In this document: positions 51,603-60,550 of the stretch, piece after piece
How the letters are laid out: each line of letters opens with the position of its first letter
Numbering within the stretch: the stretch's first letter is position 1
Assembly (NCBI RefSeq): GCF_007164725.1
Contig: NZ_AP019697.1
Span: forward strand, 363,501 to 427,500
Source: Dialister hominis
GTDB lineage: Bacteria; Bacillota; Negativicutes; Veillonellales; Dialisteraceae
DNA: 64,000 bases
Reading direction: 5' to 3'
Program-made: the position numbers and the translations under genes
The notes under the pieces: model-generated
Seen by the model: the letters and a program-made list of their open reading frames with translations, nothing else
What the model was told of the DNA's origin: nothing
Database searches by the model: none

Positions 51603-51616
51603 GAGGGGGTGAAGAT

Positions 51617-52867
51617 TTGAGAAAAATCCAATTAAGAAGCATGATCCGGAACATCTTTGGCAGAATCACCGGCGGCCAGGATGGACTTACCAGGGCAAAG
51701 CTGCTGAACGGATGGTCCAATGACTACGTTCCTTTCGACGGAGAGGCCTACGACAACGCCACCGGAAGAAACTGCATTGATACTATTGCGCGCCATGCCG
51801 GAAAGCTCCATCCGCGCCACATTGTCCGGAAGAACGGAAACATTGTGAAGAATGCGGACAGTAAGCTGCAGTATCTCCTTTCCACCAGGCCGAACTGGCT
51901 CATGCCGGCATCGGAGTTCATTGAAAAGATTGTGGCCCAGTATTACTGCTACAATAACCTCTTCGTGTACATCCAGAGAGACATGAACGGGAATGTGGAG
52001 GCTCTTTGGCCGCTGAATTTCAACAATCTGGAGCTTTTTGAGGACAAGAAGGGAAACCTTTACTGCCGATTCACATTCGGAACCGGGGAACAGGCTACGG
52101 TTCCCTACGAAGAGATGATTCACATCCGGAGGCACTTCAACCGGGATGACGTTTTCGGAGACCCGGAAGGGAAGATTCTGAGGGAGGATATCAACCTCCT
52201 GAAGGCAGTGAAGACGGCAGTCATCAACGTGGTGAAGAATTTCCATAAGCTTCGAGGTATCATCCAGTGGACAGGAACCGTGAGACCGGAAGACCAGGAA
52301 AGCATGTGGCGAAAATTCGTGGACAGCTTTGCAGGACCGTCCAACGGTTCCGGCATCGGTTCACTGGATAACAGAGGCAAGTTCCAGCAGCTGACTACAG
52401 ATACACAGACCTTCGAATCGGGGCAGATGAAGTTTGCCAGGGACAATCTGTATAAGTACTTTGGAGTTTCCGAAGAAATCGTCTCCGGAAAGTTTAAGGA
52501 AGAAGAGTATCAGGCATTCTATGAAAGCGTCATTGCCCCGATAGCAATCAAGCTGTCACAGGAATTCACGGAAAAAATCTTCACTCCCAAGGAAAGAGGA
52601 TTCGGAAATGAAATCGTATTCGAGGGGAACCGCCTGGCCTACATGAGCACCACCTCTAAGGTAAAGATTGCGGAGGCCATGATTCCTGCAGGAGCCATTA
52701 AGCGGAATGAAATCCGAGAGTTATTCGGCTATGCCGGACTGCCTGGTAAGGAAGGCGAGGGAATTGTGGTCAGCTTGAACTATGTAAAGTCCAAGGACCA
52801 GTCTCTTTACCAGACGGGTAAAGACGATGATTTGAAGGGGGGTGATGGGGATGAGAAAGAAGATTAA
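51617..52867 (+). CDS. HK97-type portal protein
   Basis: 416 residues if read from TTG at 51617, which has GAGGGGGTGA upstream and matches usual portal starts (RKIQLRSMIRN). An ATG at 51599 overlapping the terminase stop has no site. Core motifs include ATGRNCIDTIARHAGKLHP and IEKIVAQYYCYNNLFVYI. Twelve copies form the DNA entry ring. The C-terminus overlaps the protease gene. Confidence 0.92.
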   Translation: MRKIQLRSMIRNIFGRITGGQDGLTRAKLLNGWSNDYVPFDGEAYDNATGRNCIDTIARHAGKLHPRHIVRKNGNIVKNADSKLQYLLSTRPNWLMPASEFIEKIVAQYYCYNNLFVYIQRDMNGNVEALWPLNFNNLELFEDKKGNLYCRFTFGTGEQATVPYEEMIHIRRHFNRDDVFGDPEGKILREDINLLKAVKTAVINVVKNFHKLRGIIQWTGTVRPEDQESMWRKFVDSFAGPSNGSGIGSLDNRGKFQQLTTDTQTFESGQMKFARDNLYKYFGVSEEIVSGKFKEEEYQAFYESVIAPIAIKLSQEFTEKIFTPKERGFGNEIVFEGNRLAYMSTTSKVKIAEAMIPAGAIKRNEIRELFGYAGLPGKEGEGIVVSLNYVKSKDQSLYQTGKDDDLKGGDGDEKED

Positions 52868-53453
52868 GGTACGAAGCATGCAGCTCAGGGCGGTTGATGG
52901 TGCGGATGGGGAAAATCTTCATGTCGAGGGTTATGCACTGGTTTTCAATCAGAAAACACTGCTGTGGGAGAGTCCGTACTCCGGCACGAAATACTATGAA
53001 GTCATCGCACCCGGGGCCGTTGATGCCAATACGGACATGAGCGACGTCATCTTGCGGTATAACCACTCCGACTCCGCATTGATCCTGGCAAGGACTTCCA
53101 ACGGAACCCTGCGTCTCAATGTGGATGAGAAGGGGCTCAAGATTGATGCGGATATTGCGCCTACCACGACAGGAAGGGACATTTATCAGCTGATTAAGCG
53201 GGGAGACATTTCCAAGATGTCATTTGCTTATACCAGTGATAAAGACTCCGGGGAAAATGATCCGGTGGCAAAGACACAGACAAGGACCATCGACCACATT
53301 GATTTCATCATGGACGTCAGTCCGGTGGATTTCCCTGCATACGACGGTACAAGCATTGAAGCCAGAGGCCATGATGCCATGATTGCCGAACTACAGGAGA
53401 AGGAAAAGAGTGAAGAACTTCGAAAGAAGCTCATTATAGAAACTTTTTTGTAA
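52851..53453 (+). CDS. HK97-type prohead protease (S78)
   Basis: 200 residues from the ATG at 52851 (GGGGGGTGA upstream), overlapping the portal gene by 17 nt. Catalytic His72 in RYNHSDSALI and Ser124 in SKMSFAYT. It matures the capsid by cutting the N-terminal delta domain of the major capsid protein encoded next. Confidence 0.93.
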   Translation: MRKKIKVRSMQLRAVDGADGENLHVEGYALVFNQKTLLWESPYSGTKYYEVIAPGAVDANTDMSDVILRYNHSDSALILARTSNGTLRLNVDEKGLKIDADIAPTTTGRDIYQLIKRGDISKMSFAYTSDKDSGENDPVAKTQTRTIDHIDFIMDVSPVDFPAYDGTSIEARGHDAMIAELQEKEKSEELRKKLIIETFL

Positions 53454-53471
53454 AATAAAAGGAGAGAAAAA

Positions 53472-54632
53472 ATGAATAAGAGACTTCTTGAAATCAGAGC
53501 AAGAAAAATGGAAATCAGAAAAGCGCTGGAAGGCGAAGGTAAGGTGAACCTGAACGCGCTGCAGGAAGAACTGAAAAAACTGGATGCAGAACATGAGGAA
53601 ATCGAAGAGCGTGAAAAGATTGCCCAGGGAATTCAGTTCGACAAGGAACCGGAAGGCGTGCAGAAAAGAAGCAAGCCCCAGGCCGCCGTAAAGAAAAATC
53701 CATATGAATCCGACGAATACCGTTCCGCATTCATGGAATATGTAACCAAGGGTACGCCGATTCCTGCTGAATTCCGCGATGCCGCTACAACCACAGATGC
53801 AGCCGCGCTGATTCCGCCGACTACCCTGAACCGCGTTATTGAAAAGGTTCGTACCTATGGCAATATTCTGCCCCTGGTAACCCGCACGGCCTATAAGACC
53901 GGCCTTGCCATCCCGACATCCAACGTAAAGCCGGTGGCTAAGTGGGTAGCAGAAGGGGCTACTTCCGAAAAGCAGAAAAAGGTGCTGGGCAGCATTACTT
54001 TCAGCCATTTCAAACTGCGCTGTGCTGTTGCTGTAACCCTTGAAACCGAGAACATGACGCTTTCCGCATTTGAAGATATCATTGTGAACAATGTGGCAGA
54101 GGCTATGGTGGTAGCTCTGGAAGAATCTATTATCAACGGCACCGGCTCCGGTCAGCCCACAGGCATCCTGGCGGATAAGTCTCAGGGCGTCACCATCAAC
54201 GCCGCAAAGCTTGATTATAATACCCTCATCAAGGCAGAAGCCGCCATTCCCCAGGCATATGAAGCAGGTTCTGTATGGGTAATGAGCAAAGCTACTTTTA
54301 TGTCTTTTATCGGTATGACCGACTCCAACGGCCAGCCCATTGCAAGAGTGACTGCAGGTATCAACGGTGTTCCTTCCAGAGTCCTCTTGGGCCGCAACGT
54401 AGAGCTCTGCGACTACCTGCCGGCATTTTCTACTACACTGAATAAAACCGACGTGTTCGCCTTCATTTACCGCATGAAGGACTACGTACTCAACAGCAAC
54501 TACAGCGTGGCCATGAAGATATATGAAGACAATGACACCGACGATCTTGTAAGGAAGTCAATCATGATTGCCGATGGTAAACCGGTTGATTTCAAATCTC
54601 TGGTTATGCTGGCAGGCAATGCTACCGCCTGA
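53472..54632 (+). CDS. HK97-fold major capsid protein
   Basis: 386 residues. The first 80 or so are a helical, charged delta/scaffold region (RALEIRARKM-type coils, KKLDAEHEEIEEREKIAQ). The HK97 fold follows (ALIPPTTLNRVIEKVR, GTGSGQPTGIL, SIMIADGKPVDFKSLVML). The protease upstream would remove the leader during maturation. Ribosome binding site AAAGGAGAG. Confidence 0.95.
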   Translation: MNKRLLEIRARKMEIRKALEGEGKVNLNALQEELKKLDAEHEEIEEREKIAQGIQFDKEPEGVQKRSKPQAAVKKNPYESDEYRSAFMEYVTKGTPIPAEFRDAATTTDAAALIPPTTLNRVIEKVRTYGNILPLVTRTAYKTGLAIPTSNVKPVAKWVAEGATSEKQKKVLGSITFSHFKLRCAVAVTLETENMTLSAFEDIIVNNVAEAMVVALEESIINGTGSGQPTGILADKSQGVTINAAKLDYNTLIKAEAAIPQAYEAGSVWVMSKATFMSFIGMTDSNGQPIARVTAGINGVPSRVLLGRNVELCDYLPAFSTTLNKTDVFAFIYRMKDYVLNSNYSVAMKIYEDNDTDDLVRKSIMIADGKPVDFKSLVMLAGNATA

Positions 54633-54650
54633 GACGGGAGGGAATAAATC

Positions 54651-54956
54651 ATGGCCGTAACACTGGAACAGGCAAAGAACTATCTCAAAGTCGATGAAGA
54701 TATCACTGACGATGACGAACTGATTTCCTCCCTGATCAGTGCGGCCAGCGATTACGTCGAAAAGACCACCGGGAAGAGGGCGGACGGGAGTCCGCTCTGC
54801 GAGCTGTGTGTGAAGCAGCTGGTAGCTCACTGGTATGAGAACCGTGCTGTATACAGCTCTAAACCCGGGGCCATCAACGTTCTGCCGCACACAGTCACGG
54901 CGCTTCTTACACACATTGCCCAATGCGAGGCATATCCGGAGGCTGATAAGACATGA
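54651..54956 (+). CDS. Head-tail connector (gp6-like)
   Basis: 101 residues. Helical start typical of gp6/adaptor proteins: VTLEQAKNYLKVDEDITDDD, LISSLISAASDYVEKTTGK. It would form the ring below the portal. Overlaps the next gene by 4 nt (ATGA). Confidence 0.88.
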   Translation: MAVTLEQAKNYLKVDEDITDDDELISSLISAASDYVEKTTGKRADGSPLCELCVKQLVAHWYENRAVYSSKPGAINVLPHTVTALLTHIAQCEAYPEADKT

Positions 54957-55306
54957 TTAATGCTGAAATCGGCTCCATGGATAAAAAGATTCACATTCTG
55001 CAGTATGTGGACAAGGAAGACGAATACGGGTTGACGCACCAGGAGAAAGTAGATGTCATAGGGCATTCCATCTGGGCAAGGATGGAGCCTTTTCGTGGGA
55101 AAGAATACTATGAGCAGTTTAAGGACAAGGTACAGGAGACCATCAAGGTCACTATCCGCTACAGGAAAGGCCTTAACACGAACATGCTGATTTCCTACCA
55201 GGGCGTGCTGTATGAAATCCAGACCATCTCCGATGTCTATATGGCTCACGTGAAACTGGAAATCATGTGCCGGCGTCTGCAGAGAGGAGCGGAAGATGAG
55301 GATTGA
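54953..55306 (+). CDS. Head closure protein (SPP1 gp16-like)
   Basis: 117 residues, beta-rich: DKKIHILQYVDKEDEYGLTH, WARMEPFRGKEYYEQF and VLYEIQTISDVYMAH. Length and position match head-completion stoppers that plug the connector after packaging. Overlaps the next gene by 11 nt. Confidence 0.85.
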   Translation: MINAEIGSMDKKIHILQYVDKEDEYGLTHQEKVDVIGHSIWARMEPFRGKEYYEQFKDKVQETIKVTIRYRKGLNTNMLISYQGVLYEIQTISDVYMAHVKLEIMCRRLQRGAEDED

Positions 55307-55694
55307 GGAATACACCGCACTCATTGAGAAAGTGCAGAAGGAATTTCCGGAGGAAGCCGAAGCGGAGCTTCAGAGAGGGGCCAGAAAGCTCAGAAGGGAA
55401 ATCAAAGCCGCGAGCCCGGTTGGACATGCCAAACATCCTCATAAGCTGAAGAACAGCTGGAAGATGGAAATAGCGGGAACATCCGCCAAAACGCTGGAAG
55501 CCCACATCTACAGCACGGCTCCTCACTTCCACCTGGTGGAGCGCGGTCACGTATGGAAGACGCCTCATGGCAAGATAAAAGGCTACAAGCAGGGCACCCA
55601 CTTCATGGAAAAGACCGTGAATGCGGAAGGCCCTGGCATTTATGACGAAATGGGAAGAAGACTGGCGGAAAAGGTAGGTGTGGAACTTGGCTGA
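55296..55694 (+). CDS. HK97 gp10-like tail component
   Basis: 132 residues. Basic helical N-terminus (AEAELQRGARKLRREIKAAS) then the family's PVGHAKHPHKLKNSWK and HLVERGHVWKTPHGK motifs. Such proteins join the tail to the head. It ends overlapping the tail terminator gene. Confidence 0.87.
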   Translation: MRIEEYTALIEKVQKEFPEEAEAELQRGARKLRREIKAASPVGHAKHPHKLKNSWKMEIAGTSAKTLEAHIYSTAPHFHLVERGHVWKTPHGKIKGYKQGTHFMEKTVNAEGPGIYDEMGRRLAEKVGVELG

Positions 55695-56172
55695 AATCGT
55701 AAAGATGATTGATATCGTAAAGACAGTGACGCAGATTCTGAAAGATGAATTCAAGTGCACAGTGTACTCCGATGAAGCATTGGAAAATTTCAAAAAGCCC
55801 TGTTTCTTTATCGCCGCCATCCCTGTTTCCATTCCGCAGACTACCAATTTCATGGAGAAACACATTTCCATCGTACTGACCTATTTCCCAAAGGACAGCA
55901 TGAGGGATGAGGTGCATTATCTTGATGTTTTTGACAGAATTCAAAGTTATTTTGCTCTGGGAATGAAGGTGGGAGGCCGTTTCCTTCATGTTGACCGGGT
56001 TACTCCGGACAGAGTGGGGGAAGAACAGGATATCCTGCAGATAACCATTGAGATTATCTATCTGGAACAGACAGGGAAGTCGGAATCCGGAGCGGAAATG
56101 ATGGAGGAAATCGAAGTGAACGGGCTCAATGGAGATGAGACCGTCCATGATTTCATTGATAAGAACAGTTAG
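55687..56172 (+). CDS. Tail terminator-like protein
   Basis: 161 residues if read from TTG 55687 (GGTAGGTG upstream); an ATG at 55705 is the alternative. Motifs: VKTVTQILKDEFKCTVYSDE, KKPCFFIAAIPVSIPQ, HISIVLTYFPKD. This matches DUF6838-type tail terminators that cap the growing tail in myoviruses and lie before the sheath gene, as here. Confidence 0.82.
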   Translation: MAEIVKMIDIVKTVTQILKDEFKCTVYSDEALENFKKPCFFIAAIPVSIPQTTNFMEKHISIVLTYFPKDSMRDEVHYLDVFDRIQSYFALGMKVGGRFLHVDRVTPDRVGEEQDILQITIEIIYLEQTGKSESGAEMMEEIEVNGLNGDETVHDFIDKNS

Positions 56173-56185
56173 GAGGAAATAACTC

Positions 56186-57346
56186 ATGGCTAAACTTGGT
56201 ATGCCCAGTATTAATATCAGCTTCATTGAAGCAGGTATTGAAGCTATCCAGAGGAGCCAGCGCGGCATTGTGGCGCTGATTCTGGAAGAAGCTGCTGATA
56301 CCATTACAAATCTGAAGACCGACCACACGGTGGGAGACGATACGGTCAAGGCAATTGAAAATCCATTTACAATCTACACCACCGATGATATCCCGTCAGA
56401 ACTGTCTGACGAAAACAAGGACTACATCACAAAGTGCTTAATCGGTTACACAAAAACACCGTACCGGGTCAAAGTGCTGCTGGTGGCGAAGAATGCGGAA
56501 AACGACACCAAGGCCGATAAATTCGCCGACGCTCTTTCCGTATTGGCAACAGAACGCTGGGACTATCTGGCCATTCCGACCATTACCGACGTCCAGTGTG
56601 AAGCTGTGGCCACTTGGGTGAAGACAAACCGAGAAAACAAATTTAAGAAGGTGAAGGCCGTCCTTCCAAACTATGCCGGAGACTATGAAGGCATTATTGA
56701 TTTCGGCAATACATCAATCAAGACGAAGACCAAGACCTATTCACCGGCGGAATACACGGCGCGCATCGCGGGACTCATCGCAGGTACTCCAATGACCATA
56801 TCCGCTACTTATGCGCCGCTCGCTGAAGTAATTGACTGCGACCGGCACACACTGGATGAAAACGACGAAAAAGTCAACAAGGGCGAATTCTTCATCTGGT
56901 TCGACGGAGAAAAATTCAAGATGTCCCGTGCTATGAACTCCCTGGTAACCACCACTCAGGGAAAGCTGGAGGCCTATCAGACCATCAAGACCGTGGATAT
57001 CATGGATATGATTTACGACGACATCAGGAAGACCGCGCAGGACAGCTATATCGGTAAATATACCAATGACTACGACAACAAGTGCCTTCTGATTTCCGCT
57101 ATCCAGGGATATTTCCTTGAATTGGAAAGAGGACGTCTGCTGCAGAAGGACTATTCTCAGGTGGATATCGACGTGGATGCGGTAAAGAATTACCAGATTG
57201 TCCATGGCCTTTATACCAAGGATGAACTGGCGAAGATGAGCGACCTTGAAATCAAGAAGCTGGATACCAAGAAGAAGGTATTCCTGACAGCAAAGATTAA
57301 GATTCTGGATGCTATGGAAGACATTGAACTTCCAATTAACATCTGA
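56186..57346 (+). CDS. Contractile tail sheath protein
   Basis: 386 residues with AGGAGG. Opening MGMPSINISFIEAG-like start (AKLGMPSINISFIEAGIEAI) and C-terminal region (RGRLLQKDYSQVDIDVDAV, KKVFLTAKIKILDAMEDI) as in PBSX XkdK-type sheaths. It forms the contractile outer tail tube, so the phage is a myovirus. Confidence 0.93.
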   Translation: MAKLGMPSINISFIEAGIEAIQRSQRGIVALILEEAADTITNLKTDHTVGDDTVKAIENPFTIYTTDDIPSELSDENKDYITKCLIGYTKTPYRVKVLLVAKNAENDTKADKFADALSVLATERWDYLAIPTITDVQCEAVATWVKTNRENKFKKVKAVLPNYAGDYEGIIDFGNTSIKTKTKTYSPAEYTARIAGLIAGTPMTISATYAPLAEVIDCDRHTLDENDEKVNKGEFFIWFDGEKFKMSRAMNSLVTTTQGKLEAYQTIKTVDIMDMIYDDIRKTAQDSYIGKYTNDYDNKCLLISAIQGYFLELERGRLLQKDYSQVDIDVDAVKNYQIVHGLYTKDELAKMSDLEIKKLDTKKKVFLTAKIKILDAMEDIELPINI

Positions 57347-57359
57347 GGGAGGTTAGAAA

Positions 57360-57797
57360 ATGGCAGAAGCATTTAACAGCCAGCAGGTCATGTCCGGCAC
57401 CCAGGGTGAAGTGTGGATTAACGACAAATACATGGCCCAGGTTACTGCTTTCAAGGCAGAAGTTAATCTGACCAAGGAAGAAGTGAACCAGGTCAAGAAA
57501 ATGGCTAAACAGTACAAAGTGACAGGATGGGAAGGAAAAGGCAACGTGAAGATGAACCACATGTCCTCCTTCTTCCTGAACCTTATGGCTGAAAACATCA
57601 AGAACGCCCATCAGACTGTCTGCACAATCGTAGCAAAACTGGATGATCCGGATGCCATTGGGTCAGAACGGGTAGTCATCAGGGATGCCACCTTTGACAA
57701 GATGACTCTCATGGACTGGGAGGCTAAAAAACTGGCCCAGGATGACTATGATTTCACTTTTACTGATTTCGACCTGCTGGATACGGCAGATGAATAG
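57360..57797 (+). CDS. Tail tube protein (XkdM-like)
   Basis: 145 residues. Start AEAFNSQQVMSGTQGEVWIN, then KAEVNLTKEEVNQVKK and a beta-rich end (LAQDDYDFTFTDFDLLD). Order and length match XkdM, the inner tube polymer beneath the sheath. Confidence 0.92.
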   Translation: MAEAFNSQQVMSGTQGEVWINDKYMAQVTAFKAEVNLTKEEVNQVKKMAKQYKVTGWEGKGNVKMNHMSSFFLNLMAENIKNAHQTVCTIVAKLDDPDAIGSERVVIRDATFDKMTLMDWEAKKLAQDDYDFTFTDFDLLDTADE

Positions 57798-57805
57798 GAG
57801 GGGCC

Positions 57806-58222
57806 ATGAATCTTACTGAAGCGCTGTTGAAGGCGGATGTTGCATCCGTCACAGAAGAAGCGACAAAGGACTATGAAATCCCGCGGCTCACGAAGAAATT
57901 CCAGACTCCGTTCATCCTGCATCTACAGGAAATCCCGCCCAAAAGGGTGGCTGAGATCCAGTCTCTTGCATTCGAAATGGACGGGAAAGGCAAACTCAGC
58001 CAGGGCGATTTATACGCCATGAACATGCTGTATGTATGCGAGGGCGTGACCAATCCGGAATTTGCGGACAAGGAAGTGCTGAAGCACTTTAAGGCGGCAA
58101 CGAAAAAGGACCTTCTGGCAAAGCTGTTGAATGCCGGTGAGCTCTCAGACGCTTCCGGAGAAGTGCAGAAGCTTTCCGGATTCGATGATGGTGAAGACCA
58201 GGAAGATAAAGTAAAAAACTGA
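57806..58222 (+). CDS. Tail assembly chaperone, zero-frame product (XkdN-like)
   Basis: 138 residues. Helical, with FILHLQEIPPKRVAEIQSLA, LKHFKAATKKDLLAKLLNAG and an acidic end (FDDGEDQEDKVKN). It coats the tape measure during tail assembly. The gene ends on the slippery heptamer A-AAA-AAC directly before the TGA stop, giving a second, longer product by -1 frameshift. Confidence 0.9.
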   Translation: MNLTEALLKADVASVTEEATKDYEIPRLTKKFQTPFILHLQEIPPKRVAEIQSLAFEMDGKGKLSQGDLYAMNMLYVCEGVTNPEFADKEVLKHFKAATKKDLLAKLLNAGELSDASGEVQKLSGFDDGEDQEDKVKN

Positions 58223-58401
58223 TTGAAACTGACGGGGAAACGCAGCTGATGTACTGGCTCTATGCCAAACATCATATTCTCCCGTCAGTGTATGCCAACA
58301 TGGACCTCGGGGAGAAAGTAGTGCTCCGGGCGTTCTATGCAAAAGAAATCGAAGAAACTTTGAAAGAACAGGCAAGGCTGAATAAGACCATGGGGAGGTG
58401 A
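57806..58401 (+). CDS. Tail assembly chaperone, -1 frameshift product
   Basis: If ribosomes slip back one base on A-AAA-AAC (58213-58219), translation continues 60 codons to the stop at 58399-58401, adding LIETDGETQLMYWLYAKHHI and further residues ending LNKTMGR. The extended chaperone is about 198 residues. The extension has no start codon of its own and is compact and protein-like (VYANMDLGEKVVLRAFYAKE). This is the G/GT arrangement known from many tailed phages. The fraction of ribosomes that slip is unknown. Confidence 0.82.
58213..58219 (+). promoter_or_regulatory. Programmed -1 ribosomal slippage site
   Basis: AAAAAAC in the zero-frame phase A-AAA-AAC, followed at once by TGA, between the chaperone and its extension. 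It is one of the best-known slippery heptamers. Confidence 0.82.
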
Positions 58402-58405
58402 GCTG

Positions 58406-60550
58406 ATGGCAAAAATCATTGATGTCATTATGAGACTGCAGGACCAGGTATCCGGTACACTGGGTAGAATCAGAAGACAGATGGAAGAGACCGGACGGAT
58501 GCACAGACGTCTGGGCGGAGAAATCAGCCGGACCGGAAGAAACATTGAGAACATTGGCCGGGCCATGCTCCCTATGGCTGAAGGAATGGCCGGAGCAGGA
58601 GCATTGGCGCTCAAGACCTTTGCGGACTTTGACTCTACTATCACTATGGCAGGGCTGAAAGCAGGAGCTACAGCAGAAGAAATGGAACAGATGAGGAAGG
58701 TGGCGGCTGAAGTGGGCCGCGACTTCCCGATTTCTGCCAATGACGCTGCCAAGGCCATGGATAGATTGGCCGCCAGCGGGCTCAATGCCAACCAAGCTAC
58801 TGCGTCTCTGCCGGGAATCGTGACAGCGGCTGTGGCATCAGGGGAAGACCTTGGTGCAACGGCTGATGTAATTACATCCGCCATGTCAACATACAAGATG
58901 ATGACAGGAGATATGGGTGCCAACGCCGCCAAGGTAGCGGATATTATTCAGATGGCTGCCAACAGGTCAAAACTGGATATGGCTGCTTTTGGGACTGCTA
59001 TGCAGTATGCCGGAGCTCCGGCAAATGCCCTGGGCGTAGACATCGAATCGCTGGCAGCGGCTATGGGCATCATGGCTAATAATGGCATTGAAGCATCCAC
59101 CATTGGGACATCTCTTAGATCTACCCTTTCAAGACTTGCTTCTCCGCCAAAAGAAGCGGCAAACGCCATTGCACTCCTGGGGCTCAAGACCAAAGATGCA
59201 TCAGGGAACTTCGTGGGACTGGATAATATTATCGGGCAGATGAGGACTGCTATGAGCGGGATGAGCAACACGCAGCAGGTGGCACTGGCAAAAGCCATTG
59301 CCGGCGAAGATGCTTATTCCGGACTGCTGGCACTCATAAAGACTGCTCCAGAGGACTACAAAGCACTGGAAGATGCCATCCGGAATGCCAGCGGCTCATC
59401 CAAAGAGGCTTTCAACGTCATGAATAAAACTGCCAAGGGCTCGTTCATGTCCATGCTGGGCAGTGTGGAATCTCTTGCCATTTCCATAGGTGGATTACTG
59501 GCGCCAACAATGAAGCAGATAACCGATGTCATTAAAGGTGCCGCCGACTGGATTAATGGGTTGGATGATAGCCAGAAGCAGATGATTCTGAATGTTGGGA
59601 AAGCTGTTATAGGATTCGTGGCATTCAACATGGCAGCAGGTAAAGCCATCGGAGTGGCAGGGGAACTGGTCAAAGTCTATGGAGATATCGGTATCGCGCT
59701 TCATGGAGGAACCATCCAAAACCGGCTCCTTATGTACTCCGTGCGAGGACTTGCCAGGGTACTGCCGGTGGTAGGCTCCGGACTATTTTCCATTGTGAAA
59801 GTGCTGGGAGGCGCAGCATCTTCGGCTATCGTCGGAGCTGTACGACTGCTTACTGCTCTTAGTGGAGGGATACTTGCGGTTGCAAGGGCACTTATTACTG
59901 CTGCCATTGCAGGCGGGCCAGTGGTGTGGGCCATTATGACCATTGCGGCGGCCGCCGCATTAATCTATGCAAACTGGGACGCCATAGGGCCTTATTTCAG
60001 AAACCTTTTCAATGGCATCGTGAATTTCATCAATGGGCCATTCGCCAGCGCGTGGAATGCGGCGTGGGATGGAATTGTAAGTTTCTTCTCCGGAATTTTC
60101 AGCGGGATTGAAGAAGTGTGCTCTTCGGTTATGAATGGAATCAAGAGCGCCATCAATTCCGTAATTTCAGGAATCAACGGCATCAGCGTAGACATTCCGG
60201 ACTGGGTGCCTGGAGTGGGTGGAGGTCATTTGGGATTTAATATCCCCATGCTCTATACCGGTACTCCAAACTGGAGAGGTGGACCTGCAGTTATCAACGA
60301 CCGTGGTGGAGAAGTGGTGGACCTTCCATCCGGAGCGAGAGTGATTCCGCATGAGCAGTCTCTGAACCAGGCTTACAGGCAGGGAAGAATGGCCGGAACT
60401 AATTCCGGAAACGCCTCCATCACTGTAAATATTTACAATCCGCAGATTAACAGTCAGGGAGATATCAATGAAATGGCCAGAAGAATAGCAGAGCGCATTT
60501 ACTACGAACTGGCGAAGAATTCCATCAACATGAATGAGGGGGCAGTCTAA
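58406..60550 (+). CDS. Tail tape measure protein
   Basis: 714 residues with GGGGAGGTGA upstream. N-terminal TP901-type region (about 1-230: VIMRLQDQVSGTLGRIRRQM, NDAAKAMDRLAASGLNANQA). A hydrophobic central part with two to three membrane-like helices (about 440-520: VRLLTALSGGILAVARALIT, IMTIAAAAALIYANW). A C-terminal Gly-rich part (IPDWVPGVGGGHLGFNIPM-like). It sets tail length and may form a channel during injection. About 700 residues predicts a tail near 100 nm by the usual rule of thumb. Confidence 0.93.
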   Translation: MAKIIDVIMRLQDQVSGTLGRIRRQMEETGRMHRRLGGEISRTGRNIENIGRAMLPMAEGMAGAGALALKTFADFDSTITMAGLKAGATAEEMEQMRKVAAEVGRDFPISANDAAKAMDRLAASGLNANQATASLPGIVTAAVASGEDLGATADVITSAMSTYKMMTGDMGANAAKVADIIQMAANRSKLDMAAFGTAMQYAGAPANALGVDIESLAAAMGIMANNGIEASTIGTSLRSTLSRLASPPKEAANAIALLGLKTKDASGNFVGLDNIIGQMRTAMSGMSNTQQVALAKAIAGEDAYSGLLALIKTAPEDYKALEDAIRNASGSSKEAFNVMNKTAKGSFMSMLGSVESLAISIGGLLAPTMKQITDVIKGAADWINGLDDSQKQMILNVGKAVIGFVAFNMAAGKAIGVAGELVKVYGDIGIALHGGTIQNRLLMYSVRGLARVLPVVGSGLFSIVKVLGGAASSAIVGAVRLLTALSGGILAVARALITAAIAGGPVVWAIMTIAAAAALIYANWDAIGPYFRNLFNGIVNFINGPFASAWNAAWDGIVSFFSGIFSGIEEVCSSVMNGIKSAINSVISGINGISVDIPDWVPGVGGGHLGFNIPMLYTGTPNWRGGPAVINDRGGEVVDLPSGARVIPHEQSLNQAYRQGRMAGTNSGNASITVNIYNPQINSQGDINEMARRIAERIYYELAKNSINMNEGAV

